A stretch of DNA of 64,000 bases. Source: Aquanectria penicillioides. Taxonomy: Eukaryota > Ascomycota > Sordariomycetes > Hypocreales > Nectriaceae. Of this stretch, positions 54,232-63,762 are shown piece by piece. Numbering within the stretch: position 1 is the stretch's first letter; each line of letters begins with the position of its first letter. A model generated the notes under the pieces. The model was given only the letters and a program-made list of their open reading frames with translations, ran no database searches and was not told where the DNA came from. The position numbers and the translations under genes were made by a program. The DNA lies in assembly GCA_003415625.1 (NCBI GenBank), contig PYIU01000008.1, forward strand, positions 1,736,001 through 1,800,000, read 5' to 3'.

Positions 54232-55072
54232 ATGTGGCAATCTGTTCTGGGTTTGGCGCTCATTGCGGGCCTCCTCGCCGCGACTAAATTCTCTAACCCT
54301 GCCGGCGACCCTCCCGGCAATTACACTGATAACCCGTCATACAAGATCGGAAACTTGCTAAATGTGGAATGGGAAACGGACTACGACCGACTAAACTTGG
54401 GCCTATTCTAGGTTTACGATGAAGGGGACCACAGTGGTGCTTGGGCTCCGAGTGAGTCGGGCTGTAATATGATTGCGATTGTCCTTGATCTAACGAAGGA
54501 CGCGAAGGAAACACCGATGCTACATACTACCAGTGGACTATTGGATTTCACAACTTCATCGATTGAAAAACAAGCTCGATTCCTCCCGCCTCAATAGCTC
54601 AGCCTTCTATTTCCGCCTATGCAAAGTCGGCTCGAGAGATGGAAACCGATCCCGATACTTCAACATGACCGGCACCGTGGCTGCTTCATCTTCATCGCCA
54701 TCAATGCCACAAACAGTAGCGAGTTCGACAATAGAACCGAGCAAAACATCAGTCTCATTATCTGCATCAACGTCAACAACGTCACCGACATCAGAGTCAG
54801 ACTCGACTTCCAGTGCTGGTAATGGAACATCAAAAGGAGCAATTGTCGGAATTACAGTCGTAGCGACAGCAGTTGTGTTCTCATTAATAGGGTTTCTGAT
54901 ATTTTTGGCCTAAAACATCTACGAAGGGAGAAGTCAAACGACCCCAAGGACCACTGTGATGAAGATTCCCTAAGTAAACGGGAACACCTTCCAGTGGTAT
55001 TATATCCCGGAGACAAATGTGTGAAGTGGAAATGTCCACAGATAGCACAGTGGCACCTGGACACGAGCTTCT
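54232..55072 (+). pseudogene. secreted/single-pass membrane protein pseudogene
   Basis: From ATG 54,232 a signal peptide (MWQSVLGLALIAGLLAA) leads into FSNPAGDPPGNYTDNP, YKIGNLLNVEWETDYDRLNLGLF and onwards. This is the layout of a common fungal family: signal peptide, beta-rich ectodomain, Ser/Thr-rich stalk, one membrane helix. Breaks: TAG at 54,409-54,411 (LGLF*V, consistent with CAG to TAG); a frameshift near 54,510 into TYYQWTIGFHNFID; a stop there and a third frame from about 54,560 that gives SSAFYFRLCK, SRYFNMTGTVAAS, the Ser/Thr stalk and the helix GAIVGITVVATAVVFSLIGFL ending at 54,913. Another frame continues with a charged tail (LKHLRREKSNDPKDH) to about 55,072. With one nonsense and two or three frame changes I call it a pseudogene; unrecognised introns could explain some of them. 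Confidence 0.65.
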
Positions 55073-55334
55073 AGCATAGAAATTACATGTATTTACGACG
55101 AAGTTGGAATCTCCTGCCTCGGCTATCACGCATACATTGCCGACTCCGATCGAGAAGCCGAATAGCGGAACCCGATTTATGAGGCGCCTATATGGAGAAG
55201 CTGGTTGGAGACGGACAAATCTTAAATTAGCAAATCGGTCGAAAGGCATTGGGCGGAGCTAATAATCATGAAAGCGCATAGAAAAATTGGCGCTTGAAGG
55301 CTTTCAGGTTGAAGCGTGTTTTAGAACGGCGAGG
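55073..55334. other. intergenic, no gene seen
   Basis: Between the membrane-protein pseudogene and the 3' end of the Hsp70-kinase gene. Short open frames exist on both strands but none shows domains, a start context or family resemblance. It probably holds the 3' UTR of the Hsp70-kinase gene; I see no strong polyadenylation signal. Confidence 0.5.
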
Positions 55335-58300
55335 CTAATCATCACTATCTTCTTCCCAAAGATGGCCATCGTCTTCACCACCACTTATAGATGCTCCATC
55401 ATCATGGCAGCACAAACCGCAGAACAAGATTTTGTGCTGAGATGATGCTTCTATAACGTCCTCCACTATCTGCGCTGCAGTGGGACGAGCTAATTGGTCC
55501 GGCTGCAACATACTTTTCGCCCATCCCAAAATGACATTATCTGTTTTTGGGGCAAGTTCATACAGCTGATCTATCCAAGCAATGGTGTTATCGCGATTCG
55601 CGTGAAAGTAGTAGTTCTCACTTCGTTCCTTGAAAAACAATTGCATCTCGTCCACCGACCTGCCTTTGAGAACCGTGGCCATTTCTAGGAATACGCAGCC
55701 TAGGGACCAGATGTCTGCAGATTCGTTCCGCGCCTCAACCCGGACGACTTCGGGTGCCGCATAAACCAGGGTTTTCCCAGAATCGGCCGTCGTCGTCCCT
55801 CGCGTCAAGTTCTCCCAGCAGAAGGAGATACCAAAATCAGTCACCAAAACACAATCTCCCTTGACGACGATATTCTGAGGCTTTATGTCCCGATGCCGGA
55901 TTTTTTGGTCATGTAAGTACGCCAGAGCATTGGCGAGACAGCCAAAGAAACTTCTCAAAAGAGAAAGCTTATCAGAGTTGTCTCGGGCAGCTTCATAGAA
56001 TGAAACAAAATTATAGTCGCCGACAGGTTCCATAAGAAGAGCGAAGTACTTGGGGTCAGAATAGCTCGCAATCTACCGATGGTCAGTATCTCTCTTACTG
56101 GACTCATAAGTGGCAGAGTTGGAACAACTAACCAACTCCACACAATGCCTGTGGTTCACACGCTTGAGCACAGTGAGTTCCGTAATGAATGTTTTGACGT
56201 CGACCTGTCTTAGACCTCGGACTCTCCGGTACAGCTTCCTAGCGTATTCCTGGTGCGACGTGGTACTCATTACTTTGTCAACGATTCCGTAAGCGCCGAT
56301 TCCCAATTTCGCAATCGAATTGAATGGAAGATGGTCGTCTTGAGAAAAGTGCGCATGCTTGCGCGTATCACTTTTCTCAAGTTTGAAGCCCTTTGAATAG
56401 ACCACTGATTGAATATCGAGAAATCGAGTGCGATCCGCGGGCTGCAGGCTTGACGGTAAGGTAGCAGATGAAAAGGGAAACCACATGTCGGTAATACCTT
56501 TCGTCATGAAGCTGCTCATGGCATCGAGTTGACCAATTCGACGAAGCACCGTGTATAGTCTTGGGACATTGCTCCATTCTGGGTTTCCAGTATTTCGTAG
56601 AAAGGTCGACACGTGCTCGAATTCGGCATCTGTAAATGCATCATGCATGGAAGCATTGGAGCTTGAGAACATGCCGTCAAGCCCCTGAGCATCATTTGGG
56701 GCTGGCTGAGGCGCTGAACTTGGCGGCGCCGGCTGTTTGTCCATCATCGCCGGCCCAACTTCCTTTGAAGATTCCCGTTCTTTTGTGACATGAGCCTCCA
56801 AGTGTTCCCAATCATCCGTCTTATTGGCCTGTTCCACCGAGAGGGGTAACGCCTTTGGCTTGACAGAGCTAGTGTGATAAGGAATATTGTGGCCTGGTTG
56901 CTCCGGCTGAACACCTTGCACATCCTGCAGCTTGGCTGGATTTAGATATGCCTTGTCAATTTCGTCTAGCCGTTTCAGAAACTGAAGATCCTCAATTGGG
57001 TCCTTGAGAGTAGACTTTTCAAGCTTTCTCATCATCCCCTCGACCTCATTCAGAAGTTGTTCAGTTATTGATGTTGAAGGAAGTAAGGTTAAGCCCTTGG
57101 AAACATGGTCAAGCCTAGCTTTGACAGCTTTGCAGTTTGAGTATATCTGTTGAATGGAACTCAACTCAAGGCCAATATTATCAACGTCGACTTCTAGCCA
57201 CTTTAGAATTTCGATTTTAGCGTCTGGGTCTTCCGATAAACGCAATCGAATCTTTTTAAGCGACCCGAGTAGTGCCTCCGACTCTGCAGTTGATTCTAAT
57301 TCGACGAGGTCCTGATGCATCGACGTAAGACGTGAGTCAAGTGTGTCATGTAGAGTTACTCTCGCGGCATCCGCCTCGTCAGCTTGCCTATACAGATTGG
57401 CATCCTCGGTTAACTCCTGAAGTTTTAGACTTGGGAGTTCTCCGGCGAGATTCAATCGCTCTCGCACAGATTGCCCAGTATCTTCTCTTTCCAAGATGCA
57501 GTGCGTAACCATACCATTGGGCGTAACATCAATAGTACATTTCAGTAACACCCAGTCCGTGCGAATCGGAAAACCTAAGTCTTTTAGGCTGATCGCCGCA
57601 ACGAATATATTATCCCGTGCCATTGACATGTTCCCCTCGTAGACGCGCGCGGCTCTGGTTCTGCCTAATACTTTAACATATGTCGTCTTTTTTCCAGGCA
57701 GTGTGTAGTTGGATGGAAACACTACGTGCATTTTACCACGGTATGACTCGATTCCAATGTTGTTAGGGAGGATTTCCATGGCTAGTAGCTCGCAAAGGTG
57801 CTTGCTGGATTGATCTTGAGATAGGACCGCAGCGTGAATCGCAAGCCCAGATACTGCTGCATTATCGGGGTTCAGTGATTTTGTCAAGGGCCTACCACTA
57901 AAGTAATCCGATAGGACCTGTTGAATCCGAGGTATTCGTGAGCAGCCTCCGACAGGCAGGACATGGTCGATGTCACGGCTGGATATCTTCGCACTTTGCA
58001 ATGCAATCTCTATTGGTTTGATTATGCGCGGGAATAGATCCTGACACAGAGATTCAAATTTGCTTCTTGAGAAGATGCTGTGGAAATCAAGATTGTTCCA
58101 CAGACAATCAATGTTGAGATGCACAGTCTGTGCGGAAGATAGTTCACAGACCACAGTTTCGCAGGCTGCGAGAACTCGTTGAAAGGCGCGAGAGTCCGGC
58201 TGTAATGATACTCCCCATTTGGCATTGATTTCTTTGAGCACTTCACCAAGAACTTGGTTTATGAAACTTCGGCTTCCTATATTCTCATCATAAGAAACCG

Positions 58301-58931
58301 TGTCCATTTGTAAAAGGCCTTCTTCCACGGTCGCCACTGCTACGCTGACAGCTCTTGTACCAAGGTCGATGACAATAATCCGGTGCTCCGTTTTTCGTAC
58401 GATTAGACTGTTCAATGTCCAGGTAAGGGCGATTGAGGATGGAGATATCATCGTGTGCAATACAACAAGTCCCGCAATTCTCGCAGCATCAGCGAGAGTG
58501 CTGCGGTCTCTTGTTGTGTAGCATGCTGGCACTCCAATAACAGCATAGGCGACTCTACAAGACAGATATGCCTCTGCATTTTGTTTCGCTCTAGAAAAGA
58601 TCATAGCCAAGATCTCAATTGGTGTCAGCATCCTCTTCTTTCCCAGATATTCGATTTCAATGACGGTTTCATTCCAATGATTGCTCCGCTGGATCGTAGG
58701 GATGTTGTTAACACCATATATGGACTTGATTGAGTTTCTGGTAAGTTTCGACTTTGCAGCTGTGCCAATTGACTTTCCTTTCTCATCAAAGGAAACATAG
58801 GACGGCATGTTATAGTTGCCATCAGTATCAGGTATCATTGTCACGGAATCATCTAGAAAGATCGCTACACGGGTATTGGCCGCGCCCAGATCTATCCCGA
58901 TGGCCAACCCTTTCTTGGCTTTTTTGTCCAT
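55335..58931 (-). CDS. Hsp70-like chaperone fused to Ser/Thr protein kinase
   Basis: Two exons (58,931-56,133 and 56,072-55,335) encode 1178 aa. The 60-bp phase-0 intron (GTTAGT..CTGAC..GGTAG) splits the kinase domain between CVEL and IASYSDPKYF; reading through it hits a stop. The start is ATG 58,931 with A at -3. Residues ~8-385 form an Hsp70/actin-type ATPase: GIDLGAANTRVAI (phosphate 1), IVIDLGTRAVSVAV (phosphate 2, altered), VLPVGGCSRIPRIQQVL (adenosine). Residues ~385-490 resemble the Hsp70 beta substrate domain (NNIGIES, VYEG, GMVTHCILE); ~500-670 are helical/coiled; ~690-745 a Pro-rich linker; ~755-840 the helical module often preceding fungal kinases (RLYTVLRRIGQLD). The kinase (~871-1150) keeps GIGAYG (877-882), Lys899, HRD (993-995), DFG (1012-1014), APE (1039-1041) and ends with FCGLCC. 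All catalytic residues are present, so an active cytosolic chaperone-kinase is likely. Substrates are unknown. Hsp70 normally stands alone; the fusion is unusual. Confidence 0.9.
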
Positions 58932-59055
58932 TTTCAAAATAACCTCGCGTCAGTTCTCTTGGGCACCCTCGGGCACCAAGTGGTGAAGGCTGTTTTGCAA
59001 CAGCCACAGCATCAAACTCAGGACCAAACCTTGGGTACATGCAAATTTACACGCG

Positions 59056-59063
59056 TTCTAGAA
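59056..59063. promoter_or_regulatory. heat-shock-type element TTCTAGAA
   Basis: A perfect inverted TTCnnGAA pair, 125 bp upstream of the Hsp70-kinase ATG. The heat shock factor site is alternating nGAAn units; here only two units are perfect. Its position in front of an Hsp70-domain gene is what makes it notable. Confidence 0.45.
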
Positions 59064-59140
59064 ATGGAGGCTGGTTGCCTCAATAGTGAATAAAAACCTC
59101 GTTCCAGATGCACGGAGCGTGGTCCCCTCTATTGCGTTTT

Positions 59141-59153
59141 GGAGCTTCGCGAA
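59141..59153. promoter_or_regulatory. heat-shock-type element GGAGCTTCGCGAA
   Basis: Three alternating units with correct spacing, GGA-gc-TTC-gc-GAA; the first unit is one base off the GAA consensus. It lies 210 bp upstream of the Hsp70-kinase ATG and 78 bp beyond the other TTCnnGAA site. It is consistent with heat-shock-factor control, but that is an inference from motif and context only. Confidence 0.5.
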
Positions 59154-59556
59154 AATGCTGCCGAGCTGAAGATCACTGCCATACCAAGATTTTCCCGGTT
59201 ATTGAAGGTATGCGATCTCTTTTCACTATTTCTGTCTTCAGCCAGAAATCGACGATGGTTCAAATAGTAAAAGCGACGGAATTGGAAGATGAAGGAAGGT
59301 TAGAGGAGCACAGGCGAGGCAGGGCCGTGAGGCTGACTTGGTCGACCAGGTTTGGGTGGGCCGGGATATATATTGACCGACCGGTTCCAATTACCCTGTC
59401 ACACTTTTCCTGACCAAAATATGCGCCATTAATAATAATAAGTACGGATACGAGTTGCAAAGCTGGTTTTCGCATTTGTAATGATCCAATTAGACCCACA
59501 GTGAAATATCACACCCACCACTCGCTACAATGCATTAATTTGACAGTTATCATCAC

Positions 59557-61470
59557 TCATATACAAATGGATTCCAAAGGTTTAATCACTTGCTCCCCAA
59601 AGTTCAGCTGCAATTGACCGTCCTTTTCCTCTTCCGTGTCCATAGGCTGAATCGGTAGCAAAGTTCCGTTCAGGCATGTTTTGACGGTATTCGCAAACAT
59701 ATCTCCAGCTTCTGATTCTAGTGACTCTAAAATTTCTTTTCGCAAGAGATGTGTCCTGACATTCTTTATCAGTGAAGATTTTATGTGCTTGCACACATCG
59801 ATGTTGAGGATGTCGTGCACCGGCATCCACACACCAATCTCAAATAGCACAATACCAAGACTGTAAATATCGTAAAGCTTTTTAAACCCACGATTCCCCT
59901 CTCTTGGAAAGTCAAATTGGGCGTTAGGGTGTCGGTATAGTTCGTGCAGGGGATTCTGGGATGGTAGCTCAGTCTCTTCTCCAACCCCGGACGGCCGCGA
60001 GTAGTCGAAGCCGCATAGGAAGGGTGTGGCGGTTTTGATTTGGGCCCGGTCTTGGAAAACGATGTTGTCACTTCTCAGTCCTTTGTGAAGCCAATTTGTG
60101 GCGTGAAGATACCAAACCGACGATGCAATGGCGCAGGCAATCCGAACCCGGGCTGTAAGGGATGGTTTTTTGATACTTGAGAACAAATCAAACAGCGATG
60201 TGGGAAGTTGTGACCCAAGCGACTCGGGACTCTTGTATATGAATCCAAATCGATAATGTGACTCTTGGCAGACATAACCAAGACATTCAGGAACATGAAA
60301 CTCAGAAGGTTTCATTCCATATCTCAGAAGTTTTGCCAATTTGGGTATTCGATGTCTGATAAATGGTGGAGGACTGTCATCTTCACCGACAGGTTCATAA
60401 TATCTCCATTCTATCCACACATTTAAACCGTCATATTGTGCATGTGATCGCTGTGGCTCTTCATCTTGCTCATTATCGAGGATTTTGCTCAACTTTTTAG
60501 GTGCTAGCTCGGCCGCAATAATGGCGTGATCGAGGATAGCGCGAGCTACGGGCTCATCGATAGGATTCGGCCGGTGGTCAATTGCAAGACTGAATGCTTT
60601 GAATCGTGTGAGACTTATGAGACGATCTTCGTATTTCAGCTTCCGGTAGTCTTCGCTCGACGGGCGTTGCGTTTGCTGTCCACCATTTGTCCTCACATTG
60701 AGCGTATTGAGCAACTCAACAAGGTCATCCATACGGTTATTAACTTGAAGAATTTGCATGAAGGTGGCTTCTTGCATCTGAAGATGTCTCTTTCGCTCGT
60801 AAGCTTCAAGAAAACCTAGCATATCTTCATTTAAAGCCCGCAAATGGGATAGAAGTTGCTCAAAATTGTCTTTATCAAACGACGCCCACCGGAGCTTTTG
60901 AGGATACTTTCGAGTCTTTGTGATAAAGCTCAAGGCTTTTTTCTGCAAGTCTGCAAATTCTTTTTGTAGAGGCTGTGGAACAATTTAGTTTGCGCTGCAC
61001 AACATGCTCTGCACGAACGTACTTTGCTAGTGGAAGAAGAAATATTCACTGGTGCAGAACCACCCTCTTCCGGGGCAATGATTAGTTTCAATTTATATCG
61101 TTTGTCAAGTTGAGCTGTATCAAGAAGTAGAATCTGGATCTCGCGTAGCGCATCGGTGATGTTATGTCTGCTTAATCTCAATGTCGGGCCTGCTAGATCA
61201 TCACCATCGGCAACCTTTGCCAGAAGTGCCCATCCAAGCAACTTCTCTTTCTCCATAGAGAGTCGCACCAAAAGGTATCTGGCAGATTTCGGCATGCCCT
61301 CTGCTTCTAGTATTAGTTCGTAGCCTGCGCCGGTCACACTTTAGTCAACATCCAGGACACGCAGGCGAGGAGCGGGGTAAATTGGCACAACCCTTTACGC
61401 AAGCCGAGAATAACTCAAACGCCAACGAAACAACGCCGACCCCGAGCCCAGCAACACCAAGCGGATCCAT
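59557..61470 (-). CDS. HeLo-domain protein with C-terminal pseudokinase
   Basis: Three exons (61,470-61,392; 61,324-61,023; 60,972-59,557) encode 598 aa. Intron 1 (67 bp, GTTGTG..GACTAA..GCGCAG) joins ..FSACVK to GYELILEAEG; intron 2 (50 bp, GTACGT..ACTAA..CACAG) restores frame from TSK to PLQKEF. Without intron 1 the gene has no ATG. Residues 1-215 match the HET-s HeLo fold in order: MDPLGVAGLGVGVVSLAFEL, MEKEKLLGWALL, ILLLDTAQLDKRYKLKL, the KTRKYPQKLRWASFDKD region. HeLo domains are membrane-permeabilising helical bundles of fungal incompatibility death. Residues ~300-565 are kinase-like but dead: LHKGLRSDNI (423 on) replaces HRDxKxxN, GFDYSRP (448 on) stands at DFG, and no glycine loop or beta-3 Lys is visible; YDIYSLGIVLFE keeps the fold. 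No C-terminal amyloid motif is seen. Domain logic resembles MLKL; death activity is inferred. It lies 626 bp upstream of the Hsp70-kinase gene, same strand. Confidence 0.85.
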
Positions 61471-61710
61471 TGTAATCCCCAGCTGTTTGAAGAGATGGAT
61501 ATTCGCACCAGAATGAGGGAGAATCGCAAATTTCTAGGTTGTGCGACATTTGTTTGCCACAATCGTGGCTGTGCATCAGGTATCGCTCGTTGGCCAATGG
61601 AGACGCACTTAGAATGGCCCCTCAAATCTGCCTTGTGCCTAGGCGTCGCGGAGGGCTCTCCCAACCACTGTTTTGGCGTTCCTGCAGGAGATTAGTGGTT
61701 GTAGTTGCGA
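61471..61710. other. short intergenic region, promoter of the HeLo gene
   Basis: 240 bp separate the ADAM stop codon from the HeLo ATG, so the 3' end of one gene and the promoter of the other share this space. The HeLo ATG has a good context (ACAATGG). I see no clear TATA box and no TTCnnGAA element here. Confidence 0.5.
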
Positions 61711-63700
61711 TTATGATGCAGAGCATAGGGATCTCCCTCGCAAGAGGTTTCCGGGAAATAGATTCGAACGTAAAACATCTAGGATATGCATTAATCTATC
61801 ATCGATATGTATACATTGGCACTCGGGGGTGCTTTCTATGGCGCTTCTTTTTTCCTCTGCTGTCTTTGCTCGTCGTTTCCTCAGACACCGAGTAACCACA
61901 CATGCAATAATAAGAAGACAAATAGCCCCGACAACTGATGCAATGATGATGACAACATTTCTGTTGTTATCAAACCAGTTTCCTGACTGACGGGTTCTTC
62001 CGGAATTGTTTGTGTTGTTATTGTTGTTGTTATTTGTTGGACTATCACTTGTTGCGCAAGGTTCTGCCGAACAACAACTGCTGTCCGTTGACGTAGTGTT
62101 GGCACATGGCGATGGCGGAATGTCAATGGTGGTGACATTGTCGTTTCCTCTCAAGCACTCAGTTCTTATAGTGCCTCGGCCGATAGCGGTACAGATTGCT
62201 CCAATTGTGCAAGGGGAGAATGCTCGGATGCCTCCTCCGGCCGCAGGGTTCATGAGGTATTGTCCACCTGCATCGCATGTATCTTGACTGAGAGGACAAC
62301 ATTGAGAGGCAGAAGTTGCATCAGCGCAAGTGTCAGATGTGCAATCATGAGTCGCGCCAAAGCTATGACCAATCTCATGAGCGATGACCTGCCATTCTTG
62401 TGGGTTTCGAATGATGATATTAGTGGACGAGGACGTTTGCAAAGTCTGGCCATTGTAGAAGTTATTCGACCCTTGGCGGCAGACTTCACCAAGCCATGAC
62501 ACACCAACAGTTGATCCAGTACGACACGCACTGAAAAGTGTCCACAAGGCATTGCGATCCTGAATTTGTCCCCTCCACCGAGAAAAACGGCTTAACCGAT
62601 CCGTCGTATCAGCATCGGCAGTACACGGGATATTCCACTCCGTGAGCGAGGAGGAGGTTGAGGGACAGGCCGCATCACTAATCGTGAAGTTCCGGATTGC
62701 CAAGCTGATATTGAAAGTGTCCTCGTAGACTTGGGAAGCAGAGTTGATCTGAGAGAACACATGAGAGCGTAGCTCATCCACGGAGCTAAATTCAGCAGTA
62801 TAGCTACAGTCCGTAGCGATGCCCATGAGAGCAACCAGCCTAGTTGATGGACATCCGGCTGTGGATCCGATTGTGTCGGTGAGATCGTTACCGGAATCTT
62901 GCCGTCCTACAAGCTGCATTGGCAAGTGCTTCAGAAATCCCTTGCCTTTTCGATCGCTTTGGCGAGAGCTGAGATGTTGATTGTCCGCTTGTTGAACGTT
63001 TTCCACTCCACAAATAAGGTCACCATCTGAATCTGACCTGCGCAGGTCCTCATGGTCCCCGGTTGGGTTCTCATCTCCATCCCTCCATACCACCATGAAT
63101 CGTTTATCAGAGGTTGTATCAGAAGCATCTGAAGCCGCATCTTTCTGGACAACTGAAGAATCGAGCTTTATATGAAATCGATCGCTGTTGATTGTGAATG
63201 TGCCATCAAACAAGGTATTCTCTCCAAGCTCTTGGATTGCTATTCTTGCTACCCCAACATCATTCCACCGGTCATTGTTAGCATCGTGTACAAAAGTCCT
63301 TCCTTTGAAAATGAAATGCTCAGATCTCCGAATAGGCACGATGCTGGATAAAGCTCCATCAGGACGAATGTAGTGGACAGCTTCTAGATTGGATAGAATC
63401 TCGTCATTAGGGACCAGTCGCAGCTTTAATCTCTGGTTTTCTCCATGTAAAGAGAATTTCAAGTCGATATTTGATGATGCATCAATAGTTCTTGACTCTG
63501 ATTCTACTGTCACATTCTCGATCCAGGTAGTGCGGCTAGGTAAGTTCCTGCGTATTGAGAGAGCTATAAAGGGAATCGTTAATTATTGAACCTAATGCGC
63601 TATAGATGAGCAGAATAGACTAGGGGGACATACCACTCAAATTGCTTGTGAAAACTAGTATCACCAGAAATATCGTAGCTGACCAGCTCGACAGCGCCAT
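61711..63700 (-). CDS. ADAM-type zinc metalloprotease, single-pass membrane
   Basis: Two exons (63,700-63,634 and 63,563-61,711) encode 639 aa; the 70-bp intron (GTATGT..ATTAAC..TTTATAG) separates the signal peptide from the rest. ATG 63,700 gives the signal peptide MALSSWSATIFLVILVFTSN; the longest single-exon frame would lack it. Residues ~24-240 are a propeptide, with Cys207 (DLICGVE) a possible cysteine switch. The catalytic domain (~255-495) has HEIGHSFGATHD (418-429, three Zn-binding His and the catalytic Glu) and the Met-turn YLMNP (458-462). Fungal ADAMs usually continue with a Cys-rich disintegrin domain; here only a short Cys-containing stretch and a Ser/Asn-rich spacer (NNNNNNNTNN) precede one helix (~559-579, VVIIIASVVGAICLLIIACVV), a CLRKRR stop-transfer and a ~55-residue tail. 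It probably cleaves or sheds surface or secreted proteins. It is co-oriented with the HeLo gene 240 bp downstream. Confidence 0.9.
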
Positions 63701-63753
63701 TGCCGAGCCAAATTTGCACAAAAATACCCAGAACCAGGCTGAGGGAATGTTGG

Positions 63754-63762
63754 GCTTATAAA
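63754..63762 (-). promoter_or_regulatory. TATA box of the ADAM gene
   Basis: Minus-strand TTTATAAGC, about 55 bp upstream of the ATG at 63,700. This spacing predicts a short 5' UTR of roughly 25-30 nt. Confidence 0.5.

Larger units (their letters stand above)
58932..59556. other. promoter/intergenic region of the Hsp70-kinase gene
   Basis: 625 bp between the Hsp70-kinase ATG and the stop of the upstream HeLo gene. It holds two TTCnnGAA elements (listed separately) and an ATATATAT at 59,366-59,373, about 435 bp from the ATG, which may be a distant TATA or part of the upstream 3' region. Open frames of 80-100 codons on either strand here show no family features and I leave them out. Confidence 0.5.

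Noticed and set aside
54884..55249. 121-codon minus-strand frame
   Set aside because: It is antisense to the tail of the plus-strand membrane-protein pseudogene, starts at no good ATG and has no domain.
59108..59499. Overlapping open frames on both strands in the Hsp70-kinase promoter
   Set aside because: No family features, overlapping each other on opposite strands; normal GC-rich DNA of this length gives such frames by chance.
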